Shown here piece by piece: positions 46,055-54,239 of a stretch of DNA of 64,000 bases. Location of the stretch: NCBI GenBank assembly GCA_964576075.1, contig CAZNTX010000002.1:1-64000 (forward strand). Direction: 5' to 3'. The position numbers and the translations under genes are program-made. How positions within the stretch are numbered: the stretch's first letter is position 1; each line of letters opens with the position of its first letter. This DNA is from Thermohalobaculum sp964576075. GTDB lineage: Bacteria > Pseudomonadota > Alphaproteobacteria > Rhodobacterales > Rhodobacteraceae. The notes under the pieces were generated by a model, which worked only from the letters and a program-made list of their open reading frames with translations, did no database searches and was not told the DNA's origin.

Positions 46055-46765
46055 CTAGGCGAGCAGCGTGAAGGCCGAGACCGCCATCATGAAGGCGAGC
46101 GTCAGCTTGCGGAAGAGCCGCTCGTCGATCAGCGGGAAGAGCCGCGCGCCGAGCTGGATCCCGATCAGATAGGGGAGCACGAGGAGGGCGACGCTGCGCG
46201 CCACCTCGCCCGTCAGATGCCCCGCCTGCCAGGGCAGGATGAGCGCGACCGCGGAGGCCGCCGAGATATAGGCCATCAGATTGGCCCGGGTCGTCGCATG
46301 GCTCGCGGGCCCCGAGAGCAGATAGAGGATCACCGGCGGGCCGCCCATGCTCGTCGCGCCGAAGAGCAGCCCGCTCGCAGCCCCCACCGCCGCCGCGGGG
46401 CCGCGCCGGGGCGGGGCGCTGTGGCGGAAGCCGAGCATCATCACCGCGCTGAAGCCGATGACCGTGAGCGCGAGCATCCGGCGGATCGGGTCGGCGTCGA
46501 GAGTGACCAGCAGCAGACCGCCGACCGGGATCGCGGCGAGCGCCGGGATGCCGATCAGCGAAAGCGTCCGCGCCTCCAGCCCGCGCCAGATCCAGGGCAG
46601 GATCGCCACCGCCGCCACCGCCTCGAGCGCGAGCGCATGGATGACCGCCGCGACCGGGTCGAGCAGCACGCTGAGCGGCGGGGCGATCAGCATCGCGCCG
46701 CCGAAGCCGCTGACCCCGCGCACGACGCCGGCGAGAAGGACGATCCCGAGGATGAGCGGATCCAT
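46055..46765 (-). CDS. TauE/SafE family sulfite exporter-like permease
   Basis: The 236 aa product has about seven to eight membrane segments and the family's repeated start motif GVVRGVSGFGGAMLIAPPLS, with the second copy GLLFGATSMGGPPVILYLL. TauE/SafE proteins are proposed to carry sulfite, sulfoacetate or related anions out of the cell. It is convergent with the YeiH-type gene, 12 bases away. Its place beside the xsc cluster strengthens a sulfite-related role. Confidence 0.85.
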   Translation of the reverse strand: MDPLILGIVLLAGVVRGVSGFGGAMLIAPPLSVLLDPVAAVIHALALEAVAAVAILPWIWRGLEARTLSLIGIPALAAIPVGGLLLVTLDADPIRRMLALTVIGFSAVMMLGFRHSAPPRRGPAAAVGAASGLLFGATSMGGPPVILYLLSGPASHATTRANLMAYISAASAVALILPWQAGHLTGEVARSVALLVLPYLIGIQLGARLFPLIDERLFRKLTLAFMMAVSAFTLLA

Positions 46766-46920
46766 ATGCGCGTCTCTGCCGGCAGCCCCTGTGAGAGGGT
46801 CCAGGCTCTGCCGATCCGCCGCCCGATGCAAGCCGCCCGGCGCGCCGCCGGAGCGGCCAGGCAGGGTCTCGGTCGCGCTCTTGCGCCGGGGGAGCCGTCC
46901 GCGCCCCTGCGGCCGGGCGC

Positions 46921-48192
46921 TCAGCCGCCGAAGATCAGGGCCTCGGGGATTTCGTAGCGCTCGCCGTCGACGCGGATGCGGTAGGTGCCGCCCGCATCCT
47001 TCGACCAGTCGGTGTCGAAGCCGCCGCCGGCCTGGCTCGCATCCGCGCCGATGAACTCGCCATGGGTGAAGAACAGCGCCCGGCGAACGCCGTCGGGGAA
47101 GGTGACCACCACCGTCGCGTCGCCCCCGCCGCCGCGCGCGACACCGGCCTCGCAGACCGCCTCGACCGGGGCGCCGCCCCGGGAGCAGAGGGTGTAGGGG
47201 GCGGTGGCGTCGAACTCGCCGCGGCCCGCGCGCTGCGCGCTGTCGTCCTCGCCCATCGGCGGCGCGGAGCCCTGCGCGCCGGGGGCGGGGGCGAGAAACT
47301 CCGCCGCCACATAGCCGCGCGCGCCGCCGCGGAAGGGCTGCACGTCGCACCAGACCCGGCCCTCGGCGGGCGCGCAGCCGAGATTGGAGAGGATGGCGCC
47401 CTCTGGCAGCGTCACGATCACCCGGGAGGCGACGGCGGGCGCCTCGTGCATCCGCAGCCCGCCGCGCGCGGTCACCTGCCAGCGACGGGAGCCGCCCTCC
47501 TCGGGCGCGACGGGGGCGGGGCCCGCCGGGGCGCCGGCGACCGCGTCGATGCGGTCCTCGCCGTCGACGAAGAACTCGGTCATGCGCCCGCCGCCCGGGG
47601 CGAAGGCGCAGGCGACATAGGCCTCGCGGGCCGCGAGAGAGACCTCGCCGCCGACTGTCTCGGTGCCGTCGACCCGGGGCTCGCTGTAGCGCAGATCGAC
47701 GGGGGCTGCGGGGTCGCCGAAATAGGCGCGGGCCGCATCGGCGCAGGCCCGGATCAGCCGGGCGGGCAGGCCGCCCGCCCCGCCCCCGGCCGCGATGCGG
47801 ACCTCGAGGCTGTAGCCATGCGTCTCGCCGCCGTCGCGGGCCTGGCCCATCTGGTAGACGCGGATCGTCCAGTCGCCGCTCGCGTCGAGCCGGCCCTCGA
47901 AGCGGTCGCCCTCGCTCGCGCCGACGAACACCGTCTCCCCGTCCGGGCGCAGCAGATTGAAATAGGGGTGAGGCCAGGCCGAGGAGAGCACGATCTCCGC
48001 CGTCTGCCCCGCGCGGGCGCCGATCAGATAGTCGACGCTCCCCGCCCCGGTGATCCGGCCCGCGACCACCGCGCTCTCGGCGCCGGGGGCGAATTGCACG
48101 CGCTCCGTGCGCAGGCGGTCCTCGGCGGCCGCGGGGGCGGCGCAGGCAATGGCGGCGAGTAGGGCGGCGGCAAGGGGAAGGCGGAGGGGCAT
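46921..48192 (-). CDS. Secreted protein with PPC-like beta domain and bacterial SH3 domain
   Basis: The 423 aa product has a signal peptide (residues 1-23, AAAEDRL). Residues 30-140 resemble a pre-peptidase C-terminal-type beta domain (RLDASGDWTIRVYQMGQARD). A bacterial SH3 domain lies at about 240-310 (GLRMHEAPAVASRVIVTLPE, GARGYVAAEFL). The C-terminal 100 residues form another small beta domain with cysteines (LCSRGGAP, AVCEAG). It likely acts in the periplasm, perhaps binding peptidoglycan. No enzymatic motif is seen. Confidence 0.8.
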   Translation of the reverse strand: MPLRLPLAAALLAAIACAAPAAAEDRLRTERVQFAPGAESAVVAGRITGAGSVDYLIGARAGQTAEIVLSSAWPHPYFNLLRPDGETVFVGASEGDRFEGRLDASGDWTIRVYQMGQARDGGETHGYSLEVRIAAGGGAGGLPARLIRACADAARAYFGDPAAPVDLRYSEPRVDGTETVGGEVSLAAREAYVACAFAPGGGRMTEFFVDGEDRIDAVAGAPAGPAPVAPEEGGSRRWQVTARGGLRMHEAPAVASRVIVTLPEGAILSNLGCAPAEGRVWCDVQPFRGGARGYVAAEFLAPAPGAQGSAPPMGEDDSAQRAGRGEFDATAPYTLCSRGGAPVEAVCEAGVARGGGGDATVVVTFPDGVRRALFFTHGEFIGADASQAGGGFDTDWSKDAGGTYRIRVDGERYEIPEALIFGG

Positions 48193-48246
48193 GGCGGGGC
48201 TCCTGGAGAGAGGGCCTGGCGGGCGCGGGGCGGCGCGCCCGGCGGC

Positions 48247-48738
48247 TCAGTCGCTGTCGGTGTCGGTGTCCGCGGCCGGGTCGTAGAAGAGGCTTCGCAT
48301 GCCCTCCTCCTCCTCGCCGAGAATGCGCTCGATCTCGCCGCAATAGGCCTCGGTCGCCGCCGCGTCGCCGGTGTGGGTGGCGAGCATGATCCCGACGGCC
48401 ACGCCGAAATTCACCGCGAGATGGTGCTCGTAATAGGCGATCTCCCGGTCCGACATGGTCGCGATGTCGGCGTGCTGCAGCGCCCCGAGGGCGGCGCCGA
48501 ACTTCGCATGGTCGAGCGCGAGCCCGTCGCAGATATTGGCGACGGCGGCGTGCCAGGCGAGGTGGGAAAGCTCGGTGCGCTGCTCGGGGGTGAGCACGTC
48601 GCCCTGCATCTCGTAGGCTTCGAGCCAGGCGGCCTCGAAGGGGGGCGTGCCCTCGGTCTCTTCCTGCGCGGGGGCGGGCAGGGCCGCGAGGCCGGCGAGG
48701 AGGGCTGCGGCGAGGCCGCTCGGGTGCCGTCTGGTCAT
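48247..48738 (-). CDS. Small secreted protein, unknown
   Basis: The 163 aa product has a signal peptide (about residues 1-24, PAPAQEE), then a mostly helical domain with two cysteines (ANICDGLALDHAKFGAAL and TEAYCGEIERIL). The C-terminus is acidic with a TDTDSD run. It lies between two other secreted-protein genes on the same strand, 54 bases after the SH3 gene in sequence order, and could be co-transcribed. The family is not recognised. Confidence 0.75.
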   Translation of the reverse strand: MTRRHPSGLAAALLAGLAALPAPAQEETEGTPPFEAAWLEAYEMQGDVLTPEQRTELSHLAWHAAVANICDGLALDHAKFGAALGALQHADIATMSDREIAYYEHHLAVNFGVAVGIMLATHTGDAAATEAYCGEIERILGEEEEGMRSLFYDPAADTDTDSD

Positions 48739-48761
48739 GGGATGTCCTCCGTCTCGGGGTC

Positions 48762-49322
48762 TCAGCGGTAGCCGAACTCGCGCTGCGTCCAGCGCGGCGC
48801 ATAGCGCTCGCCCTTGAAATAGCAGGCGCGCTTGCCGCGATAGCAGGTGATGTTCCGGGCAGGGCTGTAGGCGCGGCCCCAGTTCTGGCGGAAGTCGTGC
48901 GGGCGGGGCGCGGGACGGTAGTCGTCGTGGCGGTGGTCCTTGGAGATCGCGCCGATGATCGCGGCGCCCACGGCGACCGCCGCCGCGGCGCCGAGGGCGG
49001 CGCCGGGGCTCACGCTGTCGCCCTGAGCGGGGCGGCCCGGCTGGCCGCGCCGGGTGATCTCGAATTTGCGGATCTCGCCGCGGCGGACGACGCAGCGGAA
49101 GGCCTCGTTCGGCCCGCGGCGGTGCTCCATCACGCCGTTGACCACGAAGCGACGCTGGTTCGGGTGGTGCACGGTGAGGCCGTGGAAGCCCGCGGCGTTG
49201 TAGCTTTGCCGGGCGTAGCGCTTGCAGGCGTGCTTGGCCTCGCGGTCGTCGAACCGCGCCTCCGCAGGGGGCGCGCCGAGGCCGATCACGGCGGCGAGGG
49301 CGAGCAGGACGAGCGATCTCAT
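48762..49322 (-). CDS. Secreted basic protein with Gly/Ala hydrophobic segment
   Basis: The 186 aa product has a signal peptide (residues 1-22, AEARFDD), a basic domain with paired cysteines (HACKRYARQSYNAAGF, FRCVVRRGEIRKFEI), a Gly/Ala hydrophobic segment at about 107-127 (GAALGAAAAVAVGAAIIGAI), and a C-terminal Cys pair (NITCYRGKRACYFKG). The segment could be a glycine-zipper membrane anchor. It is the first gene of a run of three secreted-protein genes on the minus strand. Confidence 0.75.
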   Translation of the reverse strand: MRSLVLLALAAVIGLGAPPAEARFDDREAKHACKRYARQSYNAAGFHGLTVHHPNQRRFVVNGVMEHRRGPNEAFRCVVRRGEIRKFEITRRGQPGRPAQGDSVSPGAALGAAAAVAVGAAIIGAISKDHRHDDYRPAPRPHDFRQNWGRAYSPARNITCYRGKRACYFKGERYAPRWTQREFGYR

Positions 49323-49555
49323 GGGCGGTCCCCTTTCGATATCCGACGGGCCCCGGCGGTGCGACCGGCGGCCCTGCCTCCAGGAACCCCGCTTCGCCGG
49401 CGGGCGATAGCCGGTTGGCGAACTCGCCTGTCCGTTTCGCGAATTGCGACACGATCTTCATGCGCCGGGGTATGCCGCCTGCCCGGCCCGCCGTGGCAAT
49501 TCCGCTCTGGCTCCGATACGCTGGACACGCGCAGCTGCGGAAGGAGCGTCCGGTC

Positions 49556-50437
49556 ATGAGCGACACGCCGGCCACCAAGATCTCGGACAAGATCGATGCT
49601 TGGATCGGCCGCGTCTGCGGCCTGCTCGGCATCCAGCGCGCCGCGCCCGCCCGCGAGGAGGTCTGGATCGAGATGGAGGAGCTCCGCTCCGCCCCCGACC
49701 CCGGCGCGGCGGAGCGCGAGGAGGCCGAGCGCCGCGAGGCCGAGGAGCGCCGGCGGCAGGAGGCCGAGGAGCGCCGAAGGCGCGAGGAGGCCGAGCGTCT
49801 CGCCCGGGCGAGGCGCGAGTGGACCGAGCGCCACGAGGCGATCAAGTTCCTCGTCCTCACCCTCGCCAAATCCGATATCGGCGACGTCTCGGCGATGCGC
49901 GCAGCCAATGCCGACACCATCGCCAAGGCCGAGGCGGGCGATCCCGACGCGGCCCTCGTCTCCCTCGCCCGGCTCGAGAGGCTGGTCGAGCAGGCGCGAT
50001 CCGAGGCCGGTGCGCCGGGCGGGGTCGAGCCCGGGCTCGTCGGCCGTCTCTCGGGCGCGATCGAGGCGCAGCGGGCCTGGGCCGGGGCGCGGCTCGCGGC
50101 GGCGGGAGAGCTCGACACGCTGGTGCGCGCCATCGAGGCCGCCTGCGCGCCGGATCCAGAGACCCGCCCCGTCGCCGAGGCTGCGGGCGGGCTGCGTGCC
50201 CGGCTCGCCCCGATCGACGGGAGGCTCGAGAAGGCGCTCGCGGCGGTGGCGATCGCCCGCGGCGCGGAGGTGGACGGCCGGCTCGCCGCCGCGCGCGAGG
50301 CGTCGGCCGCCTATCGCCAGGTGTTCGACGACCCGTTCTTCCGGGAGGCGGAGGCGGGCTCGGGCTTCGGCAGCTTCGCGATCCGCAGCTCGGCACTGGC
50401 GGGGCTCGACGCCGTCGACCGCGCCCTTGCCGGCTGA
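49556..50437 (+). CDS. Coiled-coil protein with helical hairpin and C-terminal AW module
   Basis: The start is the ATG at 49556 with AAGGAG upstream; the open frame from 49415 is not used. The 293 aa product has a strongly charged Arg/Glu coiled coil at 50-90, a helical hairpin at 110-148 (AKAEAGDPDAALVSLARLER), and a C-terminal module at 168-293. That module matches the ends of the 596 aa and 731 aa proteins: AQRAWAGARLAAAGELDTL, a Pro-Glu in the middle, DDPFFREAE, then a final amphipathic helix. It is therefore a member of the large-protein family found 35 kb away. Its stop abuts the stop of the convergent 154 aa gene. Function unknown. Confidence 0.8.
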   Translation: MSDTPATKISDKIDAWIGRVCGLLGIQRAAPAREEVWIEMEELRSAPDPGAAEREEAERREAEERRRQEAEERRRREEAERLARARREWTERHEAIKFLVLTLAKSDIGDVSAMRAANADTIAKAEAGDPDAALVSLARLERLVEQARSEAGAPGGVEPGLVGRLSGAIEAQRAWAGARLAAAGELDTLVRAIEAACAPDPETRPVAEAAGGLRARLAPIDGRLEKALAAVAIARGAEVDGRLAAAREASAAYRQVFDDPFFREAEAGSGFGSFAIRSSALAGLDAVDRALAG

Positions 50438-50902
50438 TCAGGCGGCGGACGGTGCGGGCGGCAGGGGCTCGTAGCCGATCCGCTCCACCCCCTCCGGGCT
50501 CACTCTCGCCTCTGCGCGATAGGGCAGGCCGAGGGTCGCGTCGACGGCGTAGAACACGAGCCGTCCGTCCTCGAGCCGCGGCGCCTCGATCCGGTCGAGA
50601 TCGGGCATGGCGAATTTGGTGAGCTGGCGGCCGTGGATGTCGACGGGCGCGTCCGGGTCCTCCGCCGCGCGGCGGGCGCGATACTCGGCGGCGAAGGCGG
50701 CGGGGTCCTCGATCACCTCGTAGCGCATGCCCTCGGCGAAATGGTTGACCACCTTGGCGAGATTGACCGCCTCGGCAGGCTCGAAGAGCCAGTCCGCGGC
50801 GGCGGCGGCGGCCTCGAAGCTCGCATGGACGGCGTTGCGGTCGAGCATCACCACGGGCCGGTTCTGCCGGTCATACGAGGGAAGAACGCGCTCGGCGCAC
50901 AT
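50438..50902 (-). CDS. Hypothetical protein paired with the 1025 aa papain-like protein
   Basis: The 154 aa product starts at ATG with a strong AGGAGG upstream. It has no signal peptide and no family I know; it is helical at first (NAVHASFEAAAAAADWLFEP) and then a small beta region (VFYAVDATLGLPYRAEARVS). It begins 43 bases after the 1025 aa gene on the same strand and is almost certainly in its operon. A chaperone, adaptor or immunity role is possible by position only. Confidence 0.7.
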   Translation of the reverse strand: MCAERVLPSYDRQNRPVVMLDRNAVHASFEAAAAAADWLFEPAEAVNLAKVVNHFAEGMRYEVIEDPAAFAAEYRARRAAEDPDAPVDIHGRQLTKFAMPDLDRIEAPRLEDGRLVFYAVDATLGLPYRAEARVSPEGVERIGYEPLPPAPSAA

Positions 50903-50945
50903 GATCGGTCCTCCTGTCCTGTCGCCTCGGCCGGGCCCCGCGGGG

Positions 50946-53900
50946 TCACTCGGTCTTGTCCCAGGCCGTGTAGACCCAATCGTCGTCCATCGGGCTCATC
51001 TTCCCGCCGGGCTCGGTCACCTTCCAGAGCCTGAGTTCGCCGTTGCGCGGGTCCGGCGCCATGGCGAAATAGACGTGATTGTCCGCGTCGCCCCAGTTGG
51101 TGTCGGCGAACTTGACGTAGGGCACGGCGAGCTTTTGCGCGAGGTCGGCGAGGTTGGCGTTCTCGAAGGCCTTCTTGTAGTCCTTCTTCTTTTCCGCGAG
51201 CTTCTTGTCGAAGTCGTCCGTCGACGGCGTCTCCCCCGCGGCGATGCGCTCTTTCCGCCAGTCCTCGGCGGCCTTGGCGGCGCGGTGATCGCTCTCCACC
51301 TGGATCGCGGCGTCGATGGCGGCTTGGAGCGCCTTTGGCGTCATGTCGCCGGTCGGGCGGTTGGCGTCGATCGCGGTCTGCAACAGGGGGCGCAAGGTGT
51401 CGTCGGCGTCGTCGAGATAGGGAATGAGCCGCGTCTCGTAGAGATGGATCGCGCGGTCCTTCGGGATGTCCTTGCCGGCGATGTCGCGGCCGGGCGCGCC
51501 GAGGGCCGCGTCGATATTGGCCGCGCGCGTGGCCGGGTCCGGGTCCATCAGGCTGCGGAAGGCGGGCTCCTGGGGCAGGGCGGAGAAGGCGTGGATGCCG
51601 TCCGTGCCGATATTGACCATCTCCGCGCCGGAGCCCTCGAGCAGGCCCGCGAGGCTCGAGAGCACGTCGGCCGAGCGCCGGCCCTCGGCCGCGGCCTTCT
51701 GCTCGGGCGTCGCCGTGGCGGCGGGGCGGGTGCCCTTGGCGAGCGCCGTGACCGTGGTCGCGCTGCCGCCGAACATCGCGTCCGTCGGCCCCCGCTCCAT
51801 CCCGCCGGAGGCCATCTCCCAGGGCTTCCGTTTGCCCCCGCCGATGCAGTCCTGGAAGGCGTCGGAGTCGATCAACTCCTTCATCTTCTGGAATTTCGGC
51901 TTGTCCTCGTCCTTGCCCGGGTCGTAGCCGAACTCGCTCAGCGTGTGCGCGCCGATCTTCTGCATCGCCGCGATATAGAGGTCCTTGGTGGTGATCCGGC
52001 TGTCCACGGCGCCGGCGAAGGCCTTGTTGATCACCAGCACGAAGCGGCCCTGGGAGGAGGAGCCGTCGGCGGCCTTCTCGGTCTCGATCGTCGGGTCGTA
52101 GGTGATCCGGAAGGCCTGGCGCAGATGGGTCGAGAGCAGGAGCTCGACCGCCGTCCAGTCGGTCGCGCCGACGATATCGGCCACCTTGTCGAGCCCGTCG
52201 GCCTGGAACATCATCGCGGCCAGCGCCTGGCGCTCGCGGCTGTTGTCCTCGGTGGCGGCGACGGCGGCGGCGGAATACTCGAAGCTGCGGACGAGCGGGT
52301 TGCCGTCGCCCGCGTTGAGCTTGGTCACCACGGGGACCTTGCGCCCGCTCGGCGCCTCGAACTCGCCCGTCGACACCATCGAGACCAGCCGCTCCAACAT
52401 CTCCTCGGGCTTCTGGTCTCGGAAGCGGCGGGCGGGGGCCGTGGTGAAACAGGAGCCGACATCGCCCTGGTCGACCGGCGTCAGGAAGGCCATGAGAGCG
52501 GCCTTGCGCGCCTCGTCCTCGCCCACCGCGGCATCCGCCGCGAGCCCGAGGGTCTGGCGCACGAGGTCCTTCGCCGCGTCGTCCGCGGGGGCGGTCACGG
52601 CGGCGAGCTTGGCCGCCACCTCCGGGCGCTTCAGCTCCTCGAGCGCGCGGGAGACGTGTTTGGCGAGCTCCGGCATCGGGAACTCGAGCACGTCGGGGCT
52701 GAACTTCAGATGCGCCGCGAGCGCCTCGGCGGCGGCGCCGACGGTGACGGCGCCGGTGACCGGGTCGATCTCGAGCGCGTCGACCATCGCCGCGGTCCGG
52801 CTCTCCAGGCGCGTCTCGTATCCGGGGTCGTCGCCGAAGGGCTTCTCGACGAAATGCGCGCCGCTTTGCACATAGGCCTCGAGCGCGGCGCGCTCCCCGG
52901 AGCCGAGCGAGGTGATGTTGTACATGAGCTGCTCGGCATACCACTCGGTGTCGGCATAGTATTCGCCGCCATGCTCGAAGTCGCCGTCGGCCAGCCCGTC
53001 GATGAGCTCGAAATCCTCAAGTCGCCCGTCACGATCGGGCGCGAGGCGGAGCGCCTCGATCGCGACCCGGGCGAAGCTCGGCTTCAGCCACATAGTTTCC
53101 AGCAGATCGGCGCGGGTATCGTCGTCGAAGCCGAGGGGCGAGCCCTCCGCCAGATCGCCGCGCAGCACCAGATCGAGGAACTCCTTCTTGAACTTCATGC
53201 CCTCGAGGGTTTGCTCGGCGGCCTCGAGCGCCGCCTGCCGCTCGGCGACGAGGTCCGCCGCCTCCTTCTTGGCGGTCTCGAACGCCTCGGGGCTGTCGAA
53301 GTCCGCTTCGGTCTTGCCCTCGACCGCTTCGAGCGCGGCCTGGGCCTCGGCGAGCTTGGTGCGGGCTGTGGTCACCGCCGCTTTCTGGGTCTGCACGCTC
53401 GCGGTGTCGGCGGCGAGTTCGCCATCCGTGGCTTCGAACTCCTCGAGCTTGTCGAGCAGCATCTCCGCGGTTTCTGGCGACGTGTCGAGCAGCCCTTCGA
53501 TCTGCGCGCGGTCCTCGGCCGGTAGCTTGACCTTTTCGATCACCGCGATCTTGCGGGCGAGGGTCTTGAGCGCTGCCGCCGCCGTGGCGATCTGCGCGTG
53601 CGTCGCCAGCCCGTCGCCGCCGACGGCGTCGGTGACAGTCTCGTGGAGCTTGCGCAGGGCTTCGATCTCGTCGTCGCTCGCGCCGGCAGGGTCTGTCTTG
53701 AGCGGGTCGAAGGCGTCGAGGATCTCGGTCTTGGCCTCCTGCAGCTCGACGCGCAGCGCCTCGGCGTCGATCCGGGCCTCGCGCACCGTCTCGAGCGCGG
53801 TTGCGTAGTCGCCCGCATAGAGCCCGTCGGCCTCGGTGAGGCGGCCCGCGAGCGCCACGGCCTTCGGCTCCGCGGCGGGGAGCTTGGCGATCTCATCGGC

Positions 53901-54023
53901 CGCGGCCTTGCGGGCGGCGTCGTAGGCCGCCTTGCGCGTCGCGGCGACCTGCGCGGAGAAGCCGGGCAGCACATGGGCGTCGATGAAGGCCGCCTGCTCC
54001 GGGCTCAAATCCTCGAACGCCAT
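50946..54023 (-). CDS. Large papain-like protein with helical-hairpin N-terminus
   Basis: The 1025 aa product starts at the ATG at 54023 (GAGAGGAAA upstream); the frame stays open further upstream but without coding character. Residues 48-92 form a helical hairpin like those of the 596, 731 and 293 aa proteins (ADGLYAGDYATALETV). A coiled coil lies at 205-280. A papain-like core follows: PVDQGDVGSCFTTAP (516-530; Gln519, Cys525), GTDGIHAFSAL with His811, and FADTNWGD with Asn976. The resemblance to papain's QG-x-CGSC, HA and NSWG blocks is clear, although the insert between Cys and His is very long. There is no signal peptide. It probably acts as a protease or transamidase on an unknown target. 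Confidence 0.8.
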   Translation of the reverse strand: MAFEDLSPEQAAFIDAHVLPGFSAQVAATRKAAYDAARKAAADEIAKLPAAEPKAVALAGRLTEADGLYAGDYATALETVREARIDAEALRVELQEAKTEILDAFDPLKTDPAGASDDEIEALRKLHETVTDAVGGDGLATHAQIATAAAALKTLARKIAVIEKVKLPAEDRAQIEGLLDTSPETAEMLLDKLEEFEATDGELAADTASVQTQKAAVTTARTKLAEAQAALEAVEGKTEADFDSPEAFETAKKEAADLVAERQAALEAAEQTLEGMKFKKEFLDLVLRGDLAEGSPLGFDDDTRADLLETMWLKPSFARVAIEALRLAPDRDGRLEDFELIDGLADGDFEHGGEYYADTEWYAEQLMYNITSLGSGERAALEAYVQSGAHFVEKPFGDDPGYETRLESRTAAMVDALEIDPVTGAVTVGAAAEALAAHLKFSPDVLEFPMPELAKHVSRALEELKRPEVAAKLAAVTAPADDAAKDLVRQTLGLAADAAVGEDEARKAALMAFLTPVDQGDVGSCFTTAPARRFRDQKPEEMLERLVSMVSTGEFEAPSGRKVPVVTKLNAGDGNPLVRSFEYSAAAVAATEDNSRERQALAAMMFQADGLDKVADIVGATDWTAVELLLSTHLRQAFRITYDPTIETEKAADGSSSQGRFVLVINKAFAGAVDSRITTKDLYIAAMQKIGAHTLSEFGYDPGKDEDKPKFQKMKELIDSDAFQDCIGGGKRKPWEMASGGMERGPTDAMFGGSATTVTALAKGTRPAATATPEQKAAAEGRRSADVLSSLAGLLEGSGAEMVNIGTDGIHAFSALPQEPAFRSLMDPDPATRAANIDAALGAPGRDIAGKDIPKDRAIHLYETRLIPYLDDADDTLRPLLQTAIDANRPTGDMTPKALQAAIDAAIQVESDHRAAKAAEDWRKERIAAGETPSTDDFDKKLAEKKKDYKKAFENANLADLAQKLAVPYVKFADTNWGDADNHVYFAMAPDPRNGELRLWKVTEPGGKMSPMDDDWVYTAWDKTE

Positions 54024-54239
54024 GGCGTTTCCTCTCTGCCTTCCTCGATCAAGCCCGATCGGGGCGCCGGCCGCAAGCCTCTTGCGCGACGGAGCGTCGG
54101 GCGGGAGCCGTTCAGGCCCTGCCGTCGCAGGCAGGACCCCGGTCGGGTTTCGCGCGACAGCGGGGGCGATCCGGCCTATCCTCGATGGCCGGCCCGCGCA
54201 GCCCCCCCCGGCCGGCCGCAGAAGAAAAGGCGGACACCG

